From an uncultured Eubacteriales bacterium (GTDB lineage: Bacteria; Bacillota; Clostridia; Oscillospirales; CAG-272): a DNA stretch of 64,000 nt. The notes beneath the pieces are model-generated. The model was given only the letters and a program-made list of their open reading frames with translations, was not told the origin of the DNA and did no database searches. Shown here in pieces: positions 52,822 to 61,103 of the stretch (within the stretch, counting starts at the first letter, position 1; each line of letters opens with the position of its first letter). Where the stretch lies: positions 28,027 to 92,026 of the forward strand of contig CAKSQF010000010.1 in NCBI GenBank assembly GCA_934486825.1, read 5' to 3'. Made by a program: the position numbers and the translations under genes.

Positions 52822-53502
52822 ATGAATGTATCAGATACAAGGGACTGCGCCTTTGAAGCCTTTATTACCAACCTCGGCAAATATAACGAGGGCTTTTTGG
52901 TGGGCGAATGGGTGAAGTTTCCCGTAACCAATGAAGAAATGCAGGCGGTTTTCCGGCGCATCGGCATCGGGCGGCGCTATGAGGAATGGTTCATCACCGA
53001 CTACGACTGCCCGGATGCAGCCATCGGCAAGGTGCTCGGAGAATACGAAAGCCTGAGTGAACTGAACTATCTCGCCGGGCAGATCATGGAACTGCGGGAG
53101 AGCGACGATTTCTGGCAGGCGGTTTTGGACTTGGGCGAAAATACAGGCAGCGTACAGGAACTGATCAACCTGACCGAGAATTTGGACTGCTTTGATTATC
53201 TGCCCGGTGTGCGGAATGACTACGACCTCGGCTATTACTGGATCGAGGAAAGCGGCTGCTACGATACAAGTAATCTCGGCGCATTGGCAAATTATATCGA
53301 CTATGAGGGCTTCGGACGGGACATTCGCTATGAAGAAGGCGGCGTGTTCGGGGATAACGGCTATGTGCGGTCAAACGGCGGCCGCTTTGTGGACATCTAC
53401 GACGGCGACATCGAGAACATCCCCGAAGAATATCGGATCAGTTCACCCGCCGTTCCCGTCCGCTCCGCAGCCCCACGGCAGACGGAGCAGCCCGAACGAT
53501 AA
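52822..53502 (+). CDS. ardA: Antirestriction protein ArdA
   Basis: About 226 residues, highly acidic. The ArdA signature AFITNLGKYNEGFLVGEWVKFP...EEMQAVFRRIGIG...EEWFITDYDCPDA is followed by the second and third domains (LNYLAGQIMEL, CFDYLPGVRNDYDLGYYWIEESG). ArdA mimics B-form DNA and blocks type I restriction enzymes, protecting the element on entry. The ATG at 52822 is the nearer to the GGAGG; 52819 is also possible. The C-terminal tail (PAVPVRSAAPRQTEQ) is an extra, flexible part. Confidence 0.93.
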   Translation: MNVSDTRDCAFEAFITNLGKYNEGFLVGEWVKFPVTNEEMQAVFRRIGIGRRYEEWFITDYDCPDAAIGKVLGEYESLSELNYLAGQIMELRESDDFWQAVLDLGENTGSVQELINLTENLDCFDYLPGVRNDYDLGYYWIEESGCYDTSNLGALANYIDYEGFGRDIRYEEGGVFGDNGYVRSNGGRFVDIYDGDIENIPEEYRISSPAVPVRSAAPRQTEQPER

Positions 53503-53513
53503 AATTTGCACCT

Positions 53514-53547
53514 TTGATATTGCCTTGCGGTTTGGGTATAGTATAAT
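53514..53547 (+). promoter_or_regulatory. Promoter region before the gene at 53572
   Basis: Two overlapping possibilities: TTGATA (53514-53519)-17-TATAGT (53537-53542), or TTGCCT (53520-53525)-16-TATAAT (53542-53547). Confidence 0.6.
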
Positions 53548-53571
53548 AAAAACGATAAGGAAGTGAGCACC

Positions 53572-53895
53572 GTGAGCGACAACTATTTTGACCTGCCATC
53601 CCGCATCGAGGATGCCTTTGCGGAGATCGACAGCGATATTGTGATGGATCTGCTGAATACCGACGAGGACTACGCCGGACTTTCCGACCGCATGGACAAG
53701 TTAAAAACGCAGTACCCCGTCATTGACAAAATGAACGAGGACAGCGGCGAGATCCGCATGACCGCCGAGGAGCATCGGGCGTATGTGAACTATCTGAACC
53801 TTGTCCGCCAAATGGAGGACATGGAGCGGCAGCACATCTACTTCCGCGGACATACCGATGCTGTGGCCTACCTCAAAAAAATCAAAGCGATCTGA
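53572..53895 (+). CDS. Conserved hypothetical ICE protein
   Basis: 107 residues, helical and charged (DYAGLSDRMDKLKTQYPVIDKM, EEHRAYVNYLNLVRQMEDMERQHIYFRGHTDAVAYLKKI). It appears in related elements after ardA. GTG 53572 is preferred to GTG 53563, which would overlap the AAGGAA ribosome site. Function unknown. Confidence 0.65.
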   Translation: MSDNYFDLPSRIEDAFAEIDSDIVMDLLNTDEDYAGLSDRMDKLKTQYPVIDKMNEDSGEIRMTAEEHRAYVNYLNLVRQMEDMERQHIYFRGHTDAVAYLKKIKAI

Positions 53896-53900
53896 CGCAG

Positions 53901-53926
53901 ACGGCACGGAAACCCCGTGCCGTTTT
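53901..53926 (+). terminator. Terminator after the gene at 53572
   Basis: ACGGCACGG / CCGTGCCGT stem with 5-base loop and TTTT. Confidence 0.75.
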
Positions 53927-53927
53927 C

Positions 53928-53980
53928 TGCATATACAGCTCTGCTATCTGCATATAAAGTGGTCAAAGTATATGCAGATA
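53928..53980. repeat. CTGCATATA repeats and 36-base inverted repeat
   Basis: TATCTGCATATA (53945-53956), a 12-base spacer and TATATGCAGATA (53969-53980) form a perfect 12-base inverted repeat. A further CTGCATATA lies at about 53927-53935. The block is AT-rich in a GC-rich surrounding and lies between two terminators, just before the TOPRIM gene. It may be an operator, a replication origin or part of oriT. Confidence 0.75.
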
Positions 53981-53985
53981 ACTAC

Positions 53986-54028
53986 ATAGCCGAGAGGTTT
54001 TCATTTTGAAAGCCCCTCGGCTATTTTT
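53986..54028 (+). terminator. Terminator before the TOPRIM gene
   Basis: ATAGCCGAG / CTCGGCTAT stem with a long loop and a TTTTT run. Placed upstream of a gene, so it may act as an attenuator rather than an end. Confidence 0.65.
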
Positions 54029-54051
54029 ATGTCAGAACGGAGGTGAAACAT

Positions 54052-55020
54052 ATGCCATATATCCCACCGGAGGTGGTGGCGAAAGCACGGGAGATGGATC
54101 TGCTGACCTATCTACGGACTTATGAGCCACAGGAGCTGGTGCATTTCGGCGGCAGCACCTACTGCACCCGTGAGCACGACAGTTTGAAAATCTCTAACGG
54201 CAAATGGTGTTGGTTTTCCCGTGGGATCGGCGGCTATTCCGCGCTGGACTATCTCATTAAGGTCAAAGAGCTGCCCTTTACGCAGGCAGTCGAAACCATT
54301 ATGGGAAATCTGTCAGCGGCACCGCCCGCCTTTGCCCCGGCTCCGAAAACGCCGAAAGAAAAGGTGCTGCTTCTGCCGCAGGCCAACCGTAGCGCCACCC
54401 ATGCCGTCGAATACCTGCACCGCAGGGGCATCGACGATGAACTGATCGACTTCTGCATCCAGACCGGCCGCCTATATGAAAGCTACCCCTATCACAATGT
54501 GGTGTTCGTGGGTATGGATGCGGACGGCAAGCCCCGCTACGCCAACCAGCGAGGGATCGGCTCGGACTTCATCGGGGACGCCAACGGCAGCGACAAGCAC
54601 TATTCTTTTGGGATTCCTGCGGCGGCCGCAAGCGACACGCTCCACCTGTTTGAGTCGGCGGTGGATCTGCTGTCTTACGGGACGCTGCAAAAGCTGGACG
54701 GCAAGAACTGGCGCAGCGAAAGCCTGCTCTCCCTCGCCGGGGTCTACAAGCCAAGGGCGAACATCGAGGAAAGCAGTCTGCCCGCCGCACTGGTGCGGTA
54801 TCTTGCCGAGCATCCCCATATCCGCCGTGTGGTGCTGCGGCTTGACAACGATGCCACGGGGCGGATCGCCGCAGAAACCGTCAAGACCCTGCTGCCGAGG
54901 AAGTATGCGGTCACGGTGGACATCCAACCGCCCCCGCAGGGCGAAGATTATAATGACTGCCTTTGTATGCGGCTGGGCTTGCCCATTACCAAGCGCAGAG
55001 AAAGGAGCAAAGAACGGTGA
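54052..55020 (+). CDS. DUF3991/TOPRIM domain primase-like protein
   Basis: 322 residues. N-terminal zinc-finger/DUF3991 type region (ARE(M)DLLTYLRTYEPQELVHFGGSTYCTREHDSLKISNGKWCWFSRGIGGYSALDYLI), then a TOPRIM region with LFESAVDLLSYGTL and VVLRLDNDATGRIAAE (near 261) holding the acidic D-x-D residues. This is the short primase-like protein of mobile elements, expected to make primers for element replication after transfer. ATG 54052 with GGAGG nine bases upstream is preferred to GTG 54043. Confidence 0.85.
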   Translation: MPYIPPEVVAKAREMDLLTYLRTYEPQELVHFGGSTYCTREHDSLKISNGKWCWFSRGIGGYSALDYLIKVKELPFTQAVETIMGNLSAAPPAFAPAPKTPKEKVLLLPQANRSATHAVEYLHRRGIDDELIDFCIQTGRLYESYPYHNVVFVGMDADGKPRYANQRGIGSDFIGDANGSDKHYSFGIPAAAASDTLHLFESAVDLLSYGTLQKLDGKNWRSESLLSLAGVYKPRANIEESSLPAALVRYLAEHPHIRRVVLRLDNDATGRIAAETVKTLLPRKYAVTVDIQPPPQGEDYNDCLCMRLGLPITKRRERSKER

Positions 55021-55346
55021 GCGACTTGATAAGTCCGGGACAGCGCATCCGGCACTATCGTATGCTGCTGGGCATGACGCAAAAGGCGCTGGGCATCGCC
55101 GCAGGCTTTCCGCCCGAAACCGCTGACATCCGCATCGCACAGTATGAGTCCGGCGCAAGAACGCCGAAACATGATTTGCTCTGTACGCTGGCGGAGGTGT
55201 TGGGCGTTTCTCCCTCGGTGCTGGACATTCCCCGCATCAAAAGCCGAGAGGAGTTAAACCGACTGCTGTTTGCGCTGGAGGATGAATACAGTCTGACGGT
55301 GACAATTACGGAAAACAACGAAAGGAGCATTTGCAATGGAAAATGA
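55017..55346 (+). CDS. XRE-family HTH regulator
   Basis: 109 residues. Helix-turn-helix in ISPGQRIRHYRMLLGMTQKALGIAAGF...RIAQYESGARTPKHDLLCTLAEVLGVSP, followed by a short acidic tail (LLFALEDEYSLTVTI). GTG 55017 overlaps the TOPRIM stop, and AAGGAG is 10 bases upstream. It probably controls element genes. It overlaps DUF3846 by 11 bases. Confidence 0.85.
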   Translation: MSDLISPGQRIRHYRMLLGMTQKALGIAAGFPPETADIRIAQYESGARTPKHDLLCTLAEVLGVSPSVLDIPRIKSREELNRLLFALEDEYSLTVTITENNERSICNGK

Positions 55347-55737
55347 AAAGAAAATCAAGGTGGTACTGCTGGAACCGGGCAAGCTCGCCCGTGCGGCCGA
55401 GATTGATGCGTCCCTTGCCGGGATGCAGAAAACGGTGGGCGGTCTGATCGAGCCGTTTTATCCCTTTGAGGAGCAGGTCTGTATCGTATGCAATGAGGAA
55501 AGCAAGATCAATGGGATGCGCCCGAACCGCAGCGTGAAAAACGACGACGGCGTGATGGTGGATTTCATCTTCGGCCCCGCCTTTATCTGCGACTGCCGGG
55601 GCGAAAATCTGGACAGTCTTTCCGACGAGCAGATCGACCGCTACGGCAAGATGTTCCGCTATCCCGAACACCTTGCGAGGGTGAACGACACGCTGCTCGG
55701 CATCCCGTACCGCCCGCATCCGGAGCAGGAGCGGTGA
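55336..55737 (+). CDS. DUF3846 domain protein
   Basis: 133 residues. The pattern IKVVLLEPGKLARAAEIDASLAGMQKTVGGLIEPFYPFEEQVCIVCNEESKINGMRPNRSV is that of DUF3846, frequent in clostridial mobile elements, of unknown function. AAAGGAG lies 9 bases upstream. It is cotranscribed with the regulator by overlap. Confidence 0.85.
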   Translation: MENEKKIKVVLLEPGKLARAAEIDASLAGMQKTVGGLIEPFYPFEEQVCIVCNEESKINGMRPNRSVKNDDGVMVDFIFGPAFICDCRGENLDSLSDEQIDRYGKMFRYPEHLARVNDTLLGIPYRPHPEQER

Positions 55738-55913
55738 TATTATTTCGGTCGGTGGCAAAATGTTCGGCCTATGGGACGAACGCCATGCACTGTACCAGCA
55801 AGCATCGCCGTTGTGATACCACAACGGCACTTGTCAGGGAAATCCCTGAAACCCTTTTCGTCCCCGCCTATGCGGAGGGCGATATTTTTATACCCGAAAG
55901 GAGGTCACAGCCG
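55738..55913 (+). other. Stretch between DUF3846 and the methyltransferase gene
   Basis: The methyltransferase frame is open through this stretch from a GTG at 55734, giving 60 extra residues that do not look like the family. A short ORF (55760-55816, starting MFGLWDERHALYQQ) is in another frame, and looks like the truncated start of another ICE gene. A degraded gene seems possible. Confidence 0.4.
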
Positions 55914-57386
55914 GTGAGTGAACCCATGACCTTTTTGGACTTTTTCAGCGGTGTCGGCGGTTTCCGCAAGGGCTTTGAACTTTGCGGCATGGTCTGCAAA
56001 GGCCACTGCGAGATCGATAAATTCGCAGACCGCAGCTACCGTGCGATCCACGATGTAAAGGAGGATGAATGGTATGGCGAGGACATCACCAAAACCGAGC
56101 CCGCCGACCTGCCGAGGGTCAACCTTTGGGCAGGCGGATTCCCGTGTCAGGACATTTCTGTATCTGGCCGGCAGCGAGGGCTTGCAGGCAAGCGAAGCTC
56201 TCTCTTTTTTGAAATCGTTAGACTCCTCAAAGGCACGCCTGCCGAGGATCGACCCGAATGGCTTGTCCTTGAAAATGTTAAAAATCTGCTCTCCGTTAAT
56301 CGCGGATGGGACTTTGCGACCGTTCTCTATTCGTTGGCCGAAATCGGCTATCATATCGAATACGGACTGCTTAATTCACGCTTCCACGGCGTTCCGCAAA
56401 ACCGGGAACGCATCTACCTTGTCGCTTATCGACATTTTAGAGCCGAGGGTGGACGAAAAGTATTTCCTGTCACCGCAGGCGACGGCAAGGCTCTTATACA
56501 ACTGATCGGCGGCACGCAGGGCAAGCGGGTCTATGACCCCGCAGGCGTAAGCTGTACGCTGATGAGCGATGGCGGCGGCTTTGCCGGACGCACGGGAATG
56601 TACTTCATCGACCTGTGCAAAGGAGAACCGAGGCTGACCGAGCACGCCCGCTGTATCAAAGCAAGATATGACAGCGGCATTACCAACCACAGCGGCGACA
56701 AAAGCGGCGTTCTCTGCATGAGCGGCGAGTGTCCGGACCGCACCGAAGAAACGGCGCTCATGCAGCTAAAGCGGGGCGAGCCGAAAATTCTGGAACAAGA
56801 GCACACCAAATGCCTGATCGCAGGCTATGACAAGATAGGGGTCAGCAACCGGGGCGAAAGCTCCGGTATTTTTTATGGCTGCCGTGCCGTCCTCACCCCA
56901 GACCGGGAAAACAAGCGGCAGAACGGACGGCGCTTCAAGGCGTGCGGCGAACCTGCCTTTTGCCTGAATACGCAGGACAAGCACGGTGTTTATCTCTGCG
57001 CCTGCGATACCTGTGAGTTTGCTCTGCGTATCAAAAATGCTACCGCTGCCGGATATGCGGAGGCCCACTGCGGCGACAGCATCAATCTGGCGTTTCCCGA
57101 CAGCAAGACCCGCCGAGGCCGTGTCGGCAAAGGCCATGCGCAGACGCTGGACACTTCCTGCAATCAGGGCGTGCCGCTCGGCTGCGGACGAATCCGCAAG
57201 CTGACACCCCGTGAGTGCTGGCGGCTGCAAGGATTTTCGGACGATATGTTTGACCGGGCTGCCGCCGTCAATTCCGATGCCCAGCTATACAAGCAGGCGG
57301 GCAACGGCGTGACGATCCCCGTCGTGTATGCGGTCGGCAAACAGATCGTGGAAATTCAAAACGAATTAGATAAGGAGAGCCTATGA
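55914..57386 (+). CDS. DNA (cytosine-5-)-methyltransferase
   Basis: 490 residues. SAM motif I TFLDFFSGVGGFRKGFEL, catalytic motif IV GGFPCQDIS (near 75), ENVKNLL (motif VI, near 120), motif VIII VPQNRERIYLVAY and the C-terminal motifs RKLTPRECWRLQGF and QAGNGVTIPVVYAVG. The part between (about 200-400), with cysteines, is a target-recognition region. It probably protects the element's DNA from host restriction; no cognate nuclease is seen. The GTG at 55914 has AAAGGAGG 9 bases upstream. Confidence 0.92.
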   Translation: MSEPMTFLDFFSGVGGFRKGFELCGMVCKGHCEIDKFADRSYRAIHDVKEDEWYGEDITKTEPADLPRVNLWAGGFPCQDISVSGRQRGLAGKRSSLFFEIVRLLKGTPAEDRPEWLVLENVKNLLSVNRGWDFATVLYSLAEIGYHIEYGLLNSRFHGVPQNRERIYLVAYRHFRAEGGRKVFPVTAGDGKALIQLIGGTQGKRVYDPAGVSCTLMSDGGGFAGRTGMYFIDLCKGEPRLTEHARCIKARYDSGITNHSGDKSGVLCMSGECPDRTEETALMQLKRGEPKILEQEHTKCLIAGYDKIGVSNRGESSGIFYGCRAVLTPDRENKRQNGRRFKACGEPAFCLNTQDKHGVYLCACDTCEFALRIKNATAAGYAEAHCGDSINLAFPDSKTRRGRVGKGHAQTLDTSCNQGVPLGCGRIRKLTPRECWRLQGFSDDMFDRAAAVNSDAQLYKQAGNGVTIPVVYAVGKQIVEIQNELDKESL

Positions 57387-57712
57387 GAAAACGCAATGTT
57401 CACATTCAATTCTGGCTGGACAAAAAAGAGGCCGAGGCGTTTCAGAAGAAGGTCAAGAAAAGCGGACTTTCCCGTGAAGCGTATCTCCGGCACTTGGTAA
57501 ACGGCCTTGAACCGCAGGACGCCCCGCCGCCCGATTATTACGCCATGATGCGGGAGCTGCACGGGATCGGCAACAACCTCAATCAGATCGCCGCAAAAGC
57601 CCATACCCTGAACGCACTGGATGTGCAGCGGTACGACGAGAACTGCCGCAAGCTGGATGAAGCCGTCAAGACGATTACCGCAGCGGTCATTTTGCCCCGC
57701 CCGATGAAATGA
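57383..57712 (+). CDS. mobC: MobC-like relaxosome accessory protein
   Basis: 109 residues. N-terminal ribbon-helix-helix (RNVHIQFWLDKKEAEAFQKKVKKSGLSREAYLRHLVNG) and the C-terminal MobC signature LHGIGNNLNQIAAKAH. It binds oriT and helps the relaxase. It overlaps the methyltransferase stop by 4 bases and lies 7 bases before the relaxase gene. Confidence 0.9.
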   Translation: MRKRNVHIQFWLDKKEAEAFQKKVKKSGLSREAYLRHLVNGLEPQDAPPPDYYAMMRELHGIGNNLNQIAAKAHTLNALDVQRYDENCRKLDEAVKTITAAVILPRPMK

Positions 57713-57719
57713 TACGCTT

Positions 57720-59153
57720 ATGGCAACAACTTCGATCTGGCGGGTAAAAGGCTGGCTCGGCAAAGTGGTGATCTATGCGGAAAATCCCGAAAAGACAGCA
57801 AACCCGAAATTCTACGCCGACCGTGAACTGACCGAACAGGACGGGCAGCAGCTTTCCGATGTGATTTGCTACGCCGTCAATTCGGAGAAAACGCAGGAAA
57901 CGGGCAGCGAGGACGGCGCACCGCTCCACCGCTTCGTGTCGGGCATCAACTGCTCTCCCGCCACCGCCCGTGATGAAATGCTGGCGGTGAAAAAGCGGTT
58001 CGGCAAAGAGGACGGCACGGTGGCCTACCACGGCTATCAGTCCTTTGCCCCCGGCGAGGCCACGCCGGAACTGGCGCATGAGATTGGCGTAAAGCTGGCG
58101 ACCCGGCTATGGGGCGACCGCTATCAGGTGATCGTTGCCACCCACCTTGACAAAGAAAATCATCTGCACAATCACTTTGTCGTCAACACCGTATCCTTTA
58201 CGGACGGCATCAAATACCACCGTACCCGAAAGGACTACCACGAAATGCAGACGGTTTCCGATGAGCTTTGCCGGGAATACGGACTGTCGGTGATCGAGCA
58301 CCCGCAGCAAGGCCGGGGCAAGCAATACGGTGAATGGCGTGCCGAGCAGGAGCAGCGACCCACTTGGCGTGGGCTGATCCGCAGCGACATTGACGAGGCG
58401 ATACGGCAAGCCATGACTGAGCGGCAGTTTTTTGACGCTCTGCGGAAAAAGGGCTATGCGGTGAAGGTCGGCAAGGATATTTCAGTCAGGCCGCCGGGCA
58501 AGGAGCGGTTTGTGCGCTTGATGCGTAATTTCGGTGAGGATTACTCTTTGGATAACATCCGCAGGCGCATTTTATCCCAGAGCCGCCCCGAACGGAGAAC
58601 ACCGGAGCAAAAGCCGGAGATCCTGCGGGTCAGACTAATCGGCAGTCTGAAAACCGCCCGGAAACTGACCGGCTTTCGGGCGCTGTATGTTCACTACTGC
58701 TATCTGCTGGGCATTTTCCCGAAGAACCGTCCGCAGCAAAGCAGAAAACGGCTGCACTTTCTTTTGCGGGAGGATCTGCTGAAGCTGGACGCCATCACCG
58801 CCGAAACAAGACTGCTCATAGGGCATCGGATCGATACCGCCGAGCAGCTTTTTTGCTACCGGGATAAGGTAAGCGAAAAAATCACCGTTCTGGCCGAGAA
58901 GCGCAAGCAGCTCTACAAATTACAGCGGACGGCGGCGGTGAAGTCCGATCCCGAAAAGGCGGCAGAGGTCAAGGCGCAGATAGCCGCACTTTCCAAAGAG
59001 CTTGCCGCACTGCGGAAGGAGGTGGCTTTATGTAACAGCATTGCCGAGCGTTCCGGCGTGATTCAAGAGAAAATCAAAGCCGTCCGTGAGGACGAACAAC
59101 CCGAAAGAAAGGAGAAATGTGACCGCGCCGAGCAGCAAAAAACCGCCAGATGA
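57720..59153 (+). CDS. MOB_P-type relaxase (MobA/VirD2-like)
   Basis: 477 residues. The relaxase domain is at about 1-260: catalytic region starting YAENPEKTANP, YHGYQSFAPGEATPELAHEIG and the metal-binding HLDKENHLHNHFVVNTVSF (H-x-H-x2-H type, near 146). The C-terminal 200 residues are basic and helical. It nicks oriT and pilots the strand during conjugation. Its oriT was not located. Confidence 0.92.
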   Translation: MATTSIWRVKGWLGKVVIYAENPEKTANPKFYADRELTEQDGQQLSDVICYAVNSEKTQETGSEDGAPLHRFVSGINCSPATARDEMLAVKKRFGKEDGTVAYHGYQSFAPGEATPELAHEIGVKLATRLWGDRYQVIVATHLDKENHLHNHFVVNTVSFTDGIKYHRTRKDYHEMQTVSDELCREYGLSVIEHPQQGRGKQYGEWRAEQEQRPTWRGLIRSDIDEAIRQAMTERQFFDALRKKGYAVKVGKDISVRPPGKERFVRLMRNFGEDYSLDNIRRRILSQSRPERRTPEQKPEILRVRLIGSLKTARKLTGFRALYVHYCYLLGIFPKNRPQQSRKRLHFLLREDLLKLDAITAETRLLIGHRIDTAEQLFCYRDKVSEKITVLAEKRKQLYKLQRTAAVKSDPEKAAEVKAQIAALSKELAALRKEVALCNSIAERSGVIQEKIKAVREDEQPERKEKCDRAEQQKTAR

Positions 59154-59211
59154 TCGGCGGTCACGCAAAATTTGCAAGCGAATTTTCTAAGCACGAAGGA
59201 GATGATGAAAT

Positions 59212-60015
59212 ATGTACAATTCCGGTGACGCAGCGGAGCAAGTTGTGCGGATCAGTTTGGAGGGTACGGAAGTTGCCCTAAAGCTGACCGGATCGGCGGC
59301 AAAGAATATCGCCGCCATGCTCTATGCTGTCTGGAAAAACCGAGATAAGAACAAGACCAAAGGCCACCAGCGGCTTTCTGCCATGTTAAAAAGCGGCAAG
59401 GAGCTGAAAGTGTTCACCGTCAGCGAAGAGCATCTGAAACAGTTTGCGTTGGAAGCCAAGCGGTACGGCGTTGTCTACTGCGCCCTGCGTGGCAAAGAGC
59501 GTTCCGCCGACGGTATGGTAGACATTATGGTGCGTGCCGAGGATGCGTCTAAGATCAACCGCATCGTGGAGCGCTTCAAGCTGGCGACGGTCGATGCCGT
59601 TTCCATCAAGCGGGACATTGCGCAGTCCAAGGCGGACAAAGTCGCCCCGTCCGCCCCTGAGCAGGAGAAGCCCGACAAGGCGGAGGACGACCGCCTGCTG
59701 GATGACCTGCTGGGCGCCCCCGTTCAAAAGGAGGAACACGCATCCCCAAACCCTGCGGCGGCAAAGACGGAGAAATCCCGTCCGTCCGCGCCTACCTCCG
59801 AGAAGCAAAGCAGAGCCGCCGAGGGTACTGCTAAATCTCCTGAAGAACGCCCCTCTGTCCGTGAGGAACTGCGGGAAATCCGGGAGAGCAGGCAGAAAGA
59901 GGCGGCAGAGCCGAGCATTTCCGAACCCACCCCGGCGAAAGAACCGAAAAAACAGCCGACCACCACCCACAAGCAACCTTCCCGAAAGAAACCGAAGAAA
60001 GCAAAGGAGCGATGA
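59212..60015 (+). CDS. PcfB/DUF3801 family conjugation protein
   Basis: 267 residues. N-terminal DUF3801 domain (about 1-135: AEQVVRISLEGTEVALKLTGSAAKNIAAMLYAVWK...KRYGVVYCALRG), then a disordered charged tail (PEKPDKAED..., KEPKKQPTTTHKQPSRKKPKKAKE). PcfB is an accessory factor of the coupling protein in pheromone plasmids. AAGGAGATG lies upstream. Confidence 0.88.
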   Translation: MYNSGDAAEQVVRISLEGTEVALKLTGSAAKNIAAMLYAVWKNRDKNKTKGHQRLSAMLKSGKELKVFTVSEEHLKQFALEAKRYGVVYCALRGKERSADGMVDIMVRAEDASKINRIVERFKLATVDAVSIKRDIAQSKADKVAPSAPEQEKPDKAEDDRLLDDLLGAPVQKEEHASPNPAAAKTEKSRPSAPTSEKQSRAAEGTAKSPEERPSVREELREIRESRQKEAAEPSISEPTPAKEPKKQPTTTHKQPSRKKPKKAKER

Positions 60016-60018
60016 CCG

Positions 60019-60906
60019 ATGAGCAATTTTGACGATATTTTTGAATCTGCCCCGCAGACCGACGAATTTGACAAGGAGGCGTGGGCGGCGAAGAAAAAAG
60101 CAGAGCGTGACGAGGTTTACGCTTTGGCCGATGCCACCGCCGAGGCCGTCTGCGCAGACGGCGGCAAGTTCCGTGACTATCTGGATGTGCAGGTGGCTTT
60201 CCGCAACTACTCTGCCACCAACGCCCTGCTGATCCTTGCCACGAAGCCGGATGCCCGCAGACTGGGCGACAAAGATTTCTGGCGGGATCAGGGCGTGTAT
60301 ATCAAGCGGCAGGAGTTCGGACGCCCCATCAAGATCGTCGAGTCCAACGGCGAATACACCCGTGACGACGGCAGCATCGGCGTGTCCTACAACATCAAGC
60401 GGGTCTATGACATCTCGCAGACCACCGCCCGAACGAGAGCGCCGCAGGCGGTTTCCCACGACGCACGGGCGCTGCTGAACGCCCTGATCTACAAGCGTCC
60501 TGCGCCGGTGCAGTCCGTGGACGAGCTGCCGAACGGTATGGATGCCGTGTACGACCGTGAGCAGAACGCCGTTTTTGTCCGCCGTGGCTTGTCGGCAAAC
60601 GACCTGTTCTGCGGTCTGTCCAAGGCGTTGGCGCAGGCGGAGCTTGCCCGGACCGGCGAGGAATACACCGAGGAAAACGTCGGCTTCAAGGCGCAGTGCG
60701 TTTCCTATATCCTCGGTAAAGAGTTCGGCGTGGATGTGAGCGGCTATGCTTTTGAAGCACCTGCCGATTTTCTGCGCACCGATGACCCGCAGACGATCCG
60801 TGCCGAGCTGACCGACATCCGGGACACCGCCTATGACATTTCCGCAAGGATGATGCGGTCGCTGGAACAGAGCAAAGCACCCCGTCAGAGTGAACAGGAG
60901 CGATAA
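60019..60906 (+). CDS. ArdC-like ssDNA-binding domain protein with degenerate zincin-like C-terminus
   Basis: 295 residues. Residues 25-145 have the ArdC-type pattern FRDYLDVQVAFRNYSATNALLILATKPDARRLGD...QGVYIKRQEFGRPI and KRVYDISQTTAR. In the C-terminal half, where the metalloprotease relatives carry HExxH, this protein reads GLSKALAQAELA, so the metal site is lost. Likely binds single-stranded DNA during transfer. It starts 3 bases after pcfB. Confidence 0.78.
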   Translation: MSNFDDIFESAPQTDEFDKEAWAAKKKAERDEVYALADATAEAVCADGGKFRDYLDVQVAFRNYSATNALLILATKPDARRLGDKDFWRDQGVYIKRQEFGRPIKIVESNGEYTRDDGSIGVSYNIKRVYDISQTTARTRAPQAVSHDARALLNALIYKRPAPVQSVDELPNGMDAVYDREQNAVFVRRGLSANDLFCGLSKALAQAELARTGEEYTEENVGFKAQCVSYILGKEFGVDVSGYAFEAPADFLRTDDPQTIRAELTDIRDTAYDISARMMRSLEQSKAPRQSEQER

Positions 60907-60908
60907 CC

Positions 60909-61103
60909 ATGGGGAAACAGGAAAAACGGGTATTGACCCTTGACCGCTATGAGCACGGTGTTGTGGTCAATGCCCTCAATGAAATGCGGAACGATCTGCT
61001 GGAGGAAGAACGCCCCACCGATATTGTTGACGAAGTTCTTTTGAAGGTGATCGATGCCCCCGCAAAGAAGGTAAGGTGCCGAAGCGATGAAGAAAGAGAA
61101 TAA
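60909..61103 (+). CDS. Small conserved ICE protein
   Basis: 64 residues, acidic (RYEHGVVVNALNEMRNDLLEEERPTDIVDEVLLKVIDAP). Located between the ArdC-like and VirD4 genes in this element type; overlaps the VirD4 start by 17 bases. Function unknown. Confidence 0.7.
   Translation: MGKQEKRVLTLDRYEHGVVVNALNEMRNDLLEEERPTDIVDEVLLKVIDAPAKKVRCRSDEERE

Noticed and set aside
54476..55126. Second long plus-strand frame inside the TOPRIM gene
   Set aside because: A +1 shadow typical of GC-rich genes; no domain, and the other frame has the TOPRIM motifs.
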